NCBI GenBank assembly: GCA_937912225.1
Contig: CALDOJ010000008.1
Location: forward strand, 1 to 64,000
Reading direction: 5' to 3'
Source of the DNA: Candidatus Woesearchaeota archaeon
GTDB lineage: Archaea; Nanobdellota; Nanobdellia; Woesearchaeales; GCA-2686295
Length of the DNA: 64,000 nt
Part shown: piece by piece, positions 8,236-16,162 of the stretch
Layout: every line of letters begins with the position of its first letter
How positions within the stretch are numbered: the stretch's first letter is position 1
Translations under genes and position numbers: made by a program
Notes under the pieces: model-generated
Told to the model about the DNA's origin: nothing
What the model saw: only the letters and a program-made list of their open reading frames with translations
The model's database searches: none

Positions 8236-10308
8236 CTATTCATATTCGCAATGATAATTGACACAAGTTCCTAAACCGAATTCTGAATTGTCAAAACAAT
8301 CATCATCATGTATACATTCTCTTGTTACTTCACATTCACAATTATTATTACAAGTTTCATAAGGTTGACAAGTTCCATAGTTACCATCACATTCTTCACC
8401 TAATGCTGCTTGATAATTATTATTTCCACATTGATTAATACATTCACAACCTACACAAAGTTCTCCGGAATTACATTGATTATCATTTTCGCATTGTTCA
8501 GTTGGTCCTGTTTGTCCGTCACCGCATACTTCTTCACATGCGCAAGTATTAGTATTACAACTTAAACCTTGATCAATACATTCTCCGCTTTCAGAAACAG
8601 AACATTCCCATTCTACTGCCGGAATTGTACGACCATTACAAGTAGCTGAGTCTTTACAAACTCCACCATCCCATAAACAAGGAGTATTAATATAACAAGG
8701 ATCTATATCTTCACAAGTTTCTTCATCTTCATACATTTCACATCTAAGAGGTGCTTGACATTCAACACAATTATCTTCACTTTCTAACCAATAACAAGGA
8801 TGAGGAGAAGAACAAGTATCATACTTACATGAATCTCTAGTATTATAATCAGAACATTCTACGTTTTCTTCACAGTATTCGCATTTATCTCCACCAATAA
8901 ACCATAATCTATCTTTCCAATGACAACCTAATGAATCAAATGTTTGTCCAAGGCAATTAGGTTTAACTCTTAAACAAGAAGCTTCATCACCCATATAATC
9001 GCAAAGTCGTTCTTCACTACAATCATAACAATCAGATTTTCTTGAATCCCATGTACAAGAATTGTCAATACCAGGATAATCTATAGATTGACCATCACAT
9101 CGATCATCAAAAATAATATCTGAGCAAGAATTATAATATGTGAATTCATCAATTTGTTCAAAATATTCACTTACATTTATGCCTCTAGGTTCTAGTATTG
9201 GAAAAATATTAAATTCTATTTCAATACTTTCATCCTCTTTTTTTTGACTAATTTTTTCTTCTTTATCCTCTTTATCAAATCCCTTAACAATTAATTTTAA
9301 AGGTCCTTGAGAACCACTAGCAACATCAATCCACCATTTTTCAACATCAAAATTAAAATTAAAACCATTTCCTTTACATGATTCAACTTTATAATATGAT
9401 AACTCACTTTCACCTAATTCATTAAATTTATCTTCAGATGGAGTTTGATTTTGGTTTTTTCGTAACCATAAAGCATTACTTCCAGTTCCAGATCTATAAA
9501 TTGCAATTGAACAAATATCTATGTAATTGCTTTCTGAGATTACATTTAAAGAATAATTTCTATTAGTACTAACAGATAAAAATCTTGCATCATGAGGTAC
9601 TATTCTATCTGGTTCGCCTTTAAGAACTAATTTCAATCTTTTACCAGCTTCTGGTTCATCTCGTTTAAGTTCAAGTTTAACAACCATTTCATCTCGTTTT
9701 TTTCCTTCTGAATCATAACCGCGTATTCTTAATTCAAGTCGACCTTCATTTTGAGCGATACTTCGCCACCAATCTTTTGTTTCTAAACTAAAATCAAAAC
9801 CTTCTTGACAGTCAAGCTTTCTTTCATAATAAGAATAAGAACTTTCACCATATTTAGTATTATCTTCAGCAGGAGTTTGTGCTTCAATTGTTCTTAACCA
9901 CAATTTAGTACTTGGTCTATATACATAAATTGCACAATCATCAATCCAAGGACTTAAAGAAGAAACTTTAAAATTATAATCTTCGCCAGTTGTAAGTTCT
10001 AATTTATTATCATGATATAATCTAACTGGTGTTTCACTTGTCATAATAACTTTTAAACGACTACCAGCTTCAGGTTCTTTTAATGAACCGGTTTCAGAAG
10101 CACAACAAACTTGTTCACAATCAGGTGTTGTCCATTTTTTCTCAGAAGGACTACAAACATCTTTACAAACACCATTTATTATATCACAAGAATTAGCTTG
10201 ACCAGCACCGTCAACACTTCTAACTAATAATCTACTAGATAAAAAGATGATAAATAAGACTATTGCAATAGTCATAACCATCTTAATTCCTTGTGCTTTC
10301 TTATTCAT
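8236..10308 (-). CDS. large cysteine-rich pilin-type-signal surface protein with a duplicated domain
   Basis: The protein has 690 residues. The N-terminus MNKKAQGIKMVMT with a hydrophobic helix is a class III signal. Next comes the block's six-cysteine module (about 40-75, ending VCCAS). Two copies of a domain of about 140 residues follow (about 80-225 and 226-375), sharing EAG-R-LK openings, a Cys-containing strand, a T-P-x-E-D motif and a C-x5-F-x-F then WW segment. The last 300 residues are a dense Cys-rich array with repeated C-x2-Y-x5-C units and a CGDG...EQC element like Myxo-type disulfide repeats. No membrane segment follows the N-terminal helix. It is probably an exposed, disulfide-braced surface protein. 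No known function assigned. Confidence 0.75.
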   Translation of the reverse strand: MNKKAQGIKMVMTIAIVLFIIFLSSRLLVRSVDGAGQANSCDIINGVCKDVCSPSEKKWTTPDCEQVCCASETGSLKEPEAGSRLKVIMTSETPVRLYHDNKLELTTGEDYNFKVSSLSPWIDDCAIYVYRPSTKLWLRTIEAQTPAEDNTKYGESSYSYYERKLDCQEGFDFSLETKDWWRSIAQNEGRLELRIRGYDSEGKKRDEMVVKLELKRDEPEAGKRLKLVLKGEPDRIVPHDARFLSVSTNRNYSLNVISESNYIDICSIAIYRSGTGSNALWLRKNQNQTPSEDKFNELGESELSYYKVESCKGNGFNFNFDVEKWWIDVASGSQGPLKLIVKGFDKEDKEEKISQKKEDESIEIEFNIFPILEPRGINVSEYFEQIDEFTYYNSCSDIIFDDRCDGQSIDYPGIDNSCTWDSRKSDCYDCSEERLCDYMGDEASCLRVKPNCLGQTFDSLGCHWKDRLWFIGGDKCEYCEENVECSDYNTRDSCKYDTCSSPHPCYWLESEDNCVECQAPLRCEMYEDEETCEDIDPCYINTPCLWDGGVCKDSATCNGRTIPAVEWECSVSESGECIDQGLSCNTNTCACEEVCGDGQTGPTEQCENDNQCNSGELCVGCECINQCGNNNYQAALGEECDGNYGTCQPYETCNNNCECEVTRECIHDDDCFDNSEFGLGTCVNYHCEYE

Positions 10309-10311
10309 GAT

Positions 10312-10545
10312 CTAGATTGGACGACAACAATGGCCAGAAGTACAGAGATTAGTTCCAGTTACTCCTTTTCCAGTTTCACAAGTATTTTCTTGACAGACAC
10401 CACCTTGAGTAATGCATTTTGTTCCTTTTGAGATCTCAGTTCCAGAATTACTAACTAAAATTACAAGAATAACTAATATTAATAAACTAATCGCTGCAAT
10501 TACAATTGTTGTAAGAGACATCTCAACAGCTTTTTTATGTTTCAT
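10312..10545 (-). CDS. small six-cysteine pilin-like protein
   Basis: About 77 residues from the ATG at 10545 (MKHKKAVEMSLTT); an upstream alternative start would overlap the previous gene and add ten atypical residues. A class III-like basic motif is followed by a 20-residue hydrophobic helix, then the six-Cys pattern ending in HCCRPI. It is adjacent to and clearly similar in layout to the next small gene upstream, suggesting tandem duplication. Confidence 0.7.
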   Translation of the reverse strand: MKHKKAVEMSLTTIVIAAISLLILVILVILVSNSGTEISKGTKCITQGGVCQENTCETGKGVTGTNLCTSGHCCRPI

Positions 10546-10547
10546 TT

Positions 10548-10793
10548 TTATCCTAATGGGGATGGGATGCAACATTTTTCTGTTTTATCAGTGCAAGATT
10601 TAGTGATTTCAGTTATGTAACCTTCTTCACAAACATCTCTGCAATCGCTTCCTTGTATTCCATCACAACTTGTTCCTTGACCGATTTTTCCACCAGTATT
10701 TAGGACTAGCACAGAAAGTATAACCAAAACTAATAATGCAATTGCTGCAATAATAATAACATTCATGCTTATTCCTTGACCTTTCTTAAACAT
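10548..10793 (-). CDS. small six-cysteine pilin-like protein
   Basis: About 81 residues, starting MFKKGQGISMNV at the ATG at 10793, which has the ribosome-binding site GAGGTGAT just upstream and is preferred over an ATG 18 bases earlier. The hydrophobic helix is followed by the pattern C-x7-C-x3-C, a further Cys and CC near the end. It is a paralogue of the following 77-residue protein and of the corresponding part of the 690- and 104-residue proteins. Confidence 0.7.
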   Translation of the reverse strand: MFKKGQGISMNVIIIAAIALLVLVILSVLVLNTGGKIGQGTSCDGIQGSDCRDVCEEGYITEITKSCTDKTEKCCIPSPLG

Positions 10794-10858
10794 AGTATCA
10801 CCTCGATACATTTACAATTAATTTTAGACCATTGTATATATAAATTTTACGATAAGTT

Positions 10859-11608
10859 TTACTCAATACGGATGATTTTTATTTTTTCAGAAATAAAACT
10901 ACCAATAATGATTTCAACATAGTATTCTCCAGGACTCAAAATAATAGGATCTCTACCGGGAAATAATTTTTTTCCAAATTCAAAAGAATAATCTACTACA
11001 TAATCTTCTCCATTCACTTTTCTTTTATTGTAGAATCTTTCTTTATCAGAATCTAATTCTTGTATTAAATGTAATTCTTCATCATAAATATTAATATAAA
11101 TTTTGTCATAATCTTTAAAACAACCAATTCTAATAAAAGCATTATTTTTTTCAGAATGATATAAATTACTCAATTGAATAATTTCTGCAGTTTTCTTTTC
11201 AATTCGAACTTCTCTATTTTCATTTTCAGATTTTAGAATAAGTGTATATTCTCCATCAGGAGCTTGATTACCATCTTTATCTTTTCCATTCCAAGTAATT
11301 CTATGTGCGCCTTTTGTTTGGTTTTTTGCTTTGAAACTATGAATTTCTTTATGAGCAGTATCAAGAATACTTATGTTAATATTAGCAGTTCTTTTTAGAC
11401 GATAAGTCATTATTGTTTCTTCACTAAAAGTTGTTGGTTCAACAGAAAAAGAATCTATTACATCACCAACTTCAATACCTAGAATTGCTAAGAAATTAGT
11501 TGCTCCAAGCATAATCTTAGGAAAGAAAGTTATTATTATAAAAATAAGAATTATTAAAGGAATAATAATATTCTTAATAGTACTACCTAATTGACCTCTT
11601 TTTTTCAT
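10859..11608 (-). CDS. pilin-type-signal protein with FlgD-like Ig domain
   Basis: About 249 residues from the ATG at 11608 (MKKRGQLGST); a longer form starting 30 bases upstream would overlap the 44-residue gene. The KKRGQ motif and hydrophobic helix form a class III signal. Residues 65-135 resemble the FlgD/Ig-like fold used in many surface proteins: a strand with MTYRLKRTANINISILD, then GAHRITWNGKDKDGNQAPDG and EYTLIL. The C-terminal third is beta-rich and may be a second Ig-like domain. One base separates it from the tiny upstream gene. It is probably an extracellular structural component. Confidence 0.7.
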   Translation of the reverse strand: MKKRGQLGSTIKNIIIPLIILIFIIITFFPKIMLGATNFLAILGIEVGDVIDSFSVEPTTFSEETIMTYRLKRTANINISILDTAHKEIHSFKAKNQTKGAHRITWNGKDKDGNQAPDGEYTLILKSENENREVRIEKKTAEIIQLSNLYHSEKNNAFIRIGCFKDYDKIYINIYDEELHLIQELDSDKERFYNKRKVNGEDYVVDYSFEFGKKLFPGRDPIILSPGEYYVEIIIGSFISEKIKIIRIE

Positions 11609-11609
11609 T

Positions 11610-11744
11610 TTAAATAATTCCTGAATCAGTAATAACATTATTAGTTGAATTAAAATACATGACAGTTATAATAATAACTAGTATCAAAATTCCAATATAA
11701 TAAATTATATTCTTGAATTCTCTTTGCCCTTTTTTATTCATCAT
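11610..11744 (-). CDS. 44-residue pilin-like micro-protein
   Basis: The predicted peptide begins MMNKKGQREFKN and continues with a helix rich in Ile, Leu and Val, ending VITDSGII. It has the same KKGQ-plus-helix start as the large neighbours but almost no extracellular part. The stop codon lies one base before the ATG of the next gene (TAAAATG), and no other gene occupies this gap. Start 11744 or 11741. The shared motif and tight spacing argue that it is real. Confidence 0.7.
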   Translation of the reverse strand: MMNKKGQREFKNIIYYIGILILVIIITVMYFNSTNNVITDSGII

Positions 11745-11776
11745 ATTAAATCTTTATACCTTCTAGTATTTATTAG

Positions 11777-12775
11777 TTATGATTGTGCAACTGGAGTTAT
11801 CATACAACCTAATTCTTTAAGCACAGTTTCATTATATTCTCTAAATTCAACAGAAGACATCCAATCAACAGCGTTATCAGCAGTAAGCCAAGCAGTAGCA
11901 ACAGAGCCAACAACAATTGCTCCACCAATAACAGTCATAATTGCACCACCTGCAGCAACTATTTTACCATAAATAGCAGCAGGAACAGTAGCAATTGAAC
12001 CTAATCCTGCGCTTGCAACAGTTCCAACTGCAGCAACAGCAACAATCTTAACACCATGAACAGTTGTAACAACTCCATAACTCATTAAAGCAACTCCCGT
12101 ACCTGCACCAATACCACCAATTTTAGCCATATTCCAGTATTTTTTAAGATTATCCTCTCCTCTCATATAATAAAAAATAGCTGCATAATCTTTATAAGGA
12201 TTTAAATCAAGACTTTCTTCTTGAATAGAATAAGCAGTAGCAGATGAAGGAAGATTTAATTTGTTAGCCCAAGCATCTTCAGATTCATAAGGAAAAATTT
12301 CTTGTAAAAAAGTTTTATCTTTACCAGGCATGTTTGTATTAGCAAAATAATCATCAAAATTTTTTAATTCTTCAAGATCAACATCTTTATCTTTAAAATT
12401 AGTAACAGAACAAACATGACAAAAAATACCTTCATCTTCAAAAAATTCTTTTTCTCCTCGTTTCCAAGTATTCCAACAATCAACAACTTCGTTAGCTAAT
12501 TGAAGTTTTATAGCTTCAGGATCTTTTGACTTGATAGATTTATATTTAGTAGGACATTCAATTACAGAAGTAAACTCTCCTTTTGACAATTTAGTTATGA
12601 AACTATGAGATTCAATACTATTACTACAAAGAGAATCATCAACTTGTTCGTTTGTACTATTATAAATCTTAGTTACTAAAGTAATTATTAATATTAAACT
12701 AGCTATTAATATTATAGCCCTAGTAATAGTCTTCATTTGACCTTTATTATTTTTTAAGAAACATAAGTATCGCAT
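11777..12775 (-). CDS. pilin-type-signal membrane protein, paralogue of the upstream 261-residue protein
   Basis: The protein has 332 residues. The N-terminus MRYLCFLKNNKGQMK with a hydrophobic helix is class III-like; the start overlaps the upstream gene by 22 bases, the only way to keep the NKGQ motif. The ectodomain shares with its neighbour the pattern D-C-W, a Gly-containing loop, then a CHVCS motif followed by F. Unlike the neighbour, it has a Gly/Ala/Val-rich stretch at about 215-300 that could form two or three membrane helices. Function unknown. Confidence 0.7.
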   Translation of the reverse strand: MRYLCFLKNNKGQMKTITRAIILIASLILIITLVTKIYNSTNEQVDDSLCSNSIESHSFITKLSKGEFTSVIECPTKYKSIKSKDPEAIKLQLANEVVDCWNTWKRGEKEFFEDEGIFCHVCSVTNFKDKDVDLEELKNFDDYFANTNMPGKDKTFLQEIFPYESEDAWANKLNLPSSATAYSIQEESLDLNPYKDYAAIFYYMRGEDNLKKYWNMAKIGGIGAGTGVALMSYGVVTTVHGVKIVAVAAVGTVASAGLGSIATVPAAIYGKIVAAGGAIMTVIGGAIVVGSVATAWLTADNAVDWMSSVEFREYNETVLKELGCMITPVAQS

Positions 12776-13539
12776 TGTTTATTCATCTCGCTTGTAAGCA
12801 TTATATAAGCATTAAGAGTAGTTGCTTTTCGATCTTCACCATGCCTTATGAAAACAGCTGCGTACTTCTTATCTTTTTTAAATTCGGGTTTAACGTCAAT
12901 ATTTTTTTCAGCAGCATATGCTTCCCAACAGTTATCGCCAGTAAACCAATCTTCCTGACAATAACCGCCATTATTAGCAATATAATCATACAGTTTTAAG
13001 CCTTCAGCTTCATGTTTACCAGAAATAGTATTATCTTGAAGGTACTCGTAAAACCCAGTAAATACTTCTTGATTTACAGAATCGTCAAAACTTATTTCAC
13101 TACAAATATAACAATGTCTATTATCATCATTAAAATCACCTACGAGCCATCCAGGATTCCAAAAAGTATCAATCTTACCAGCACCAAATTGATACCAACA
13201 ATCTCTTAATTGTTCAGCAATTTCTCTATTAACAATAAAATCATTTAATTCATCAACACTTTTCTTTTCAATAGTATCTGTACCTTTACTAAGTTCATAT
13301 TTATCATCAAAAAAAGTTAAAGAATAACGAGGACAAGAAGGAGAAATAGGCGAATCAACTTTAACAGGTCCTGCATCAATTGTAGTTCCAGTTCTTACAA
13401 GCATACTTAATTTACAACCTTCACGGTCACCATCTTTACTAAGTTTTCCAAATAAAGGAGTTGCAAAAGTAAATAATAAAATGGCCGTAACCATTACAAT
13501 AATTAAACTATTCAAAGTTCGATTCATTCCTTTCTTCAT
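12754..13539 (-). CDS. pilin-like surface protein (paralogue of the 332-residue neighbour)
   Basis: This 261-residue protein begins MKKGMNRTLN and a hydrophobic helix. Shared elements with the next gene include RDCWYQFGAGKIDTF, then HCYICSEISF, and a late segment KKYAAVFIRHGED matching DYAAIFYYMRGED of the paralogue. It lacks the Gly/Ala-rich membrane tail of the paralogue. The ATG overlaps the stop of the 38-residue micro-gene. It is probably extracellular with disulfides. No known family recognised. Confidence 0.7.
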   Translation of the reverse strand: MKKGMNRTLNSLIIVMVTAILLFTFATPLFGKLSKDGDREGCKLSMLVRTGTTIDAGPVKVDSPISPSCPRYSLTFFDDKYELSKGTDTIEKKSVDELNDFIVNREIAEQLRDCWYQFGAGKIDTFWNPGWLVGDFNDDNRHCYICSEISFDDSVNQEVFTGFYEYLQDNTISGKHEAEGLKLYDYIANNGGYCQEDWFTGDNCWEAYAAEKNIDVKPEFKKDKKYAAVFIRHGEDRKATTLNAYIMLTSEMNKQCDTYVS

Positions 13540-13652
13540 TTTAACAAAGTACTAGATAGTATTCTCCAAGTAATCATTAGTAAAAACAGAAAGACAATTA
13601 TAACGATCAAAGTTTTAATTAAAGCTTTATTCATAGCTTTCTTTTTTAACAT
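13536..13652 (-). CDS. 38-residue membrane micro-protein
   Basis: The predicted peptide starts MLKKKAMNKALIK and has one hydrophobic helix. Its stop overlaps the start of the following 261-residue gene in an ATGA junction. The gap between the 161- and 261-residue genes is otherwise empty. The KKKAM start resembles the KKAQ/KKGM motifs of the neighbours. A start at the second ATG (13634) is also possible. Confidence 0.6.
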   Translation of the reverse strand: MLKKKAMNKALIKTLIVIIVFLFLLMITWRILSSTLLK

Positions 13653-13689
13653 AGAGAATTTTTTATTTTGAGAATATAAAAAAGTTTCG

Positions 13690-14175
13690 TTAACTTTTAC
13701 AAATCTTTAATTTAATAATAGCATTATATGCTCTATCAGGAAATAGCGGGATTGGTTGAAAACCAACAACTCGAGTTTCATCATATGCAGAACAATCATT
13801 AACAAAAGTTAAAGGTTCAGTCGTTTCTTCAATAGTTAAATTATATTTAACACCCCATTTTTTTAAGGTTTCATCTAATAATAAATTAATTGAGTCGTCC
13901 AAAAACTCACAAGATTTTTCCCCTTGACAATAAATCTTATTATCGACCGCACAATCATGAATTAAATCATCAATGGTGAGTTTTTCACAACCAATATGAG
14001 TATCAATTAAAGTAACTATGAAATTAGTAGCTAATTCCTTATCAGAATAAGTTTTTTGAACAGAAGTAGATTCAGGCCCATTACTTTTAAAAGCAACTAC
14101 GAAGAACATTGCTAAAGCTAATAAAACAACTATAACAGCCAAACCCATGATTTCCATTTGTCCTTTTTTAAACAT
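13690..14175 (-). CDS. pilin-like protein, unknown function
   Basis: The protein has 161 residues. MFKKGQMEIMG plus a hydrophobic helix is a textbook class III signal; processing before Gln would leave a pilin-like helix. The ectodomain contains six cysteines, including CQGEKSCEF. It sits one base after the 166-residue gene. Probably a minor subunit of the surface structure. Confidence 0.7.
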   Translation of the reverse strand: MFKKGQMEIMGLAVIVVLLALAMFFVVAFKSNGPESTSVQKTYSDKELATNFIVTLIDTHIGCEKLTIDDLIHDCAVDNKIYCQGEKSCEFLDDSINLLLDETLKKWGVKYNLTIEETTEPLTFVNDCSAYDETRVVGFQPIPLFPDRAYNAIIKLKICKS

Positions 14176-14176
14176 T

Positions 14177-14677
14177 TTAACTAAACTTATTCACCTCTAA
14201 AACTCCAAAACTTCTTTCATCATCCAAAGGATTATACAATGATATTGGAACATTAATAGTGTTTAATGAAAGACTAGCATTATCTGTTTCATAAAGAATC
14301 CATTCATTAATTGAACCATCCAATCTAATTTCTTTAATGCTAATTTTTCCACGTCCAAAAAGTTCTCTATAATAATAAAAAACAGTTTTATCATTACCTA
14401 AAAAACTATTTTCAACAATTTTACTCAACGCTTCAACCTTTAAAACATCTAAACAACTAGAATCACTAACTTCAATAAATGAACATTGAACTTCAGGAAT
14501 TGAAGAAGCAATCTGAGCCATCTCAACTAAATCAAGTTCTTTAAACAAAGATTCAGAACTAGAAATATCTTGTTCTTTAACTTTACTGTAAAAAATGAAA
14601 CTCAAAACAATTAAAAAAGTAATAATTATAATTATTGCAATTGATTCGCCCATTTGAACTTGTGCTTTTCGTTTCAT
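14177..14677 (-). CDS. pilin-like protein, unknown function
   Basis: The protein has 166 residues. MKRKAQVQMGES followed by an Ile-rich helix is a class III signal with Ala before the conserved Gln. The ectodomain has two close cysteines (CSFIEVSDSSC) and ends in FGVLEVNKF, a beta-like tail. One base separates it from each neighbour, so it is co-transcribed. No domain recognised. Confidence 0.7.
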   Translation of the reverse strand: MKRKAQVQMGESIAIIIIITFLIVLSFIFYSKVKEQDISSSESLFKELDLVEMAQIASSIPEVQCSFIEVSDSSCLDVLKVEALSKIVENSFLGNDKTVFYYYRELFGRGKISIKEIRLDGSINEWILYETDNASLSLNTINVPISLYNPLDDERSFGVLEVNKFS

Positions 14678-14678
14678 A

Positions 14679-15668
14679 TTAATATATTAAAGGACAATTT
14701 CTACCTCTAATTAAATCCTCATTATCTTTTCTCATATTCACAGAATTTTGATACAGTTCAGGCACAGTTGAATAAGTTAATAAACTAAGTGCGTGAATAT
14801 AAATATTACGACAACCATTATCAATAGATGTTTCTTGACTAAGATTCCAAGTTCTATAATGAGTTATATTATTAATTAAATCAAGTCTATTATAAGCTTT
14901 TTTCATAGTACATTCATAAAAAGTATAGTCTTGAGCAAAGATTGCACCAAGTAAAGATTCTTTTCTTATATAAGAAGAATTTCCCATCAAATTTCCAGAA
15001 GAAGGACTTTCTTCATAAAATTTAATGGTTCCATAACCATCTAATCCATTAGATGATGGAATAATTTTAATTAATTCAGTTTTACTTTTAGGAGTGTTAA
15101 TATTTTGTGGTACTTTAGTAAAAAATATTATTTTATATGAATCATAATTATAATCATCAATTTGATCATTGAATAAAACAGTTTTTTTAGTAATATTTTC
15201 AGGTAATAAATTAAACAAGTCTCTAGAAAAAGGACTGCTTGTATCATTAACAACAATATATTGTATTCTGCTATTTGTTAAGAATTGAAAACTAGTAATA
15301 CTATAAGGAACTTTCCAATCAACACTCCAACTAATTAATTGAGCACCATTCATCTCAGAAGGTGCAAAAATTACATCATAAGGAATATCTTTCTTCAAAC
15401 CAGTATTTCCAAGTTCATAATTTGAAAACCCATCTTTGCAAACAAAATTTAAAGTTACAGCAGGTAAATCAATGATTTTAAATGAACCAGAACTTCGCTG
15501 AGAGGTCTTAATAATTGTATCTAAATTATTAATAAGTTCAGCAGATAATTCAAGATTTGATTGCTTAGCTTGAGATTTTATCACCACTAAAAAGAAAGCC
15601 AAAATGATAGCTCCAACTATGAAAATAAATATCCAATTAAATTGAATTGCAATTTGAGCTTTTTTCAT
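14679..15668 (-). CDS. pilin-type-signal surface protein, unknown function
   Basis: The protein has 329 residues. MKKAQIAIQF leads into a hydrophobic helix. The ectodomain appears to be an alpha/beta domain: strands DVIFAPSEM, IQYIVVND, KTVLFND and YKIIFFT alternate with helices. The C-terminal part has three cysteines. I do not recognise the family. It lies in a compact series of four pilin-like genes and has no second membrane segment, so it is probably anchored through its N-terminal helix. Confidence 0.7.
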   Translation of the reverse strand: MKKAQIAIQFNWIFIFIVGAIILAFFLVVIKSQAKQSNLELSAELINNLDTIIKTSQRSSGSFKIIDLPAVTLNFVCKDGFSNYELGNTGLKKDIPYDVIFAPSEMNGAQLISWSVDWKVPYSITSFQFLTNSRIQYIVVNDTSSPFSRDLFNLLPENITKKTVLFNDQIDDYNYDSYKIIFFTKVPQNINTPKSKTELIKIIPSSNGLDGYGTIKFYEESPSSGNLMGNSSYIRKESLLGAIFAQDYTFYECTMKKAYNRLDLINNITHYRTWNLSQETSIDNGCRNIYIHALSLLTYSTVPELYQNSVNMRKDNEDLIRGRNCPLIY

Positions 15669-15673
15669 TTAAA

Positions 15674-16162
15674 TTATTCGGATGGTTCAATATAAGTATT
15701 TTTTCCATCTCCACGAAAAGTAATTTCGAACTTACCATTAGTATTGTTAATACAAATATACTCTTGAGAGTTATCAACTTTTAATTGTTCTACAAATCCA
15801 ACAGGCTCAGTTAAACCATGTTTAACTAAAAAAATATTTTTTTCAACACCTGCACCAGTGCTTTGAAAAATTAACGGATTATTAATATTAATGGCGGTAT
15901 TAGATCTAATAATTTGAGTATCAATAAAACAAACTTGTGAAAAATCACAAGGACCATTCAAGCCTTCTCTATTCAAAGAACCATAATTATTAAACTTTGA
16001 AATCATAGATTCAATATTTGTTTTAAAAGAAGCTTTTTCAACTTCACAACCTTTATCAATTAAACCAATAATAGCCCTATAACCCATCAATAAAACAAAA
16101 CCAACTAAAATAATTGTTAAAATATAAGTAAACACTTGTTGAATCTGAGCTTTATTATTCAT
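15674..16162 (-). CDS. pilin-like protein, unknown function
   Basis: The protein has 162 residues. MNNKAQIQQVFTY and a hydrophobic helix form a class III signal. Four cysteines lie in the ectodomain. Its ATG overlaps the stop of the giant TSP3-repeat gene in an ATGA junction, indicating translational coupling to that gene and a likely partnership. No family recognised. Confidence 0.7.
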   Translation of the reverse strand: MNNKAQIQQVFTYILTIILVGFVLLMGYRAIIGLIDKGCEVEKASFKTNIESMISKFNNYGSLNREGLNGPCDFSQVCFIDTQIIRSNTAININNPLIFQSTGAGVEKNIFLVKHGLTEPVGFVEQLKVDNSQEYICINNTNGKFEITFRGDGKNTYIEPSE

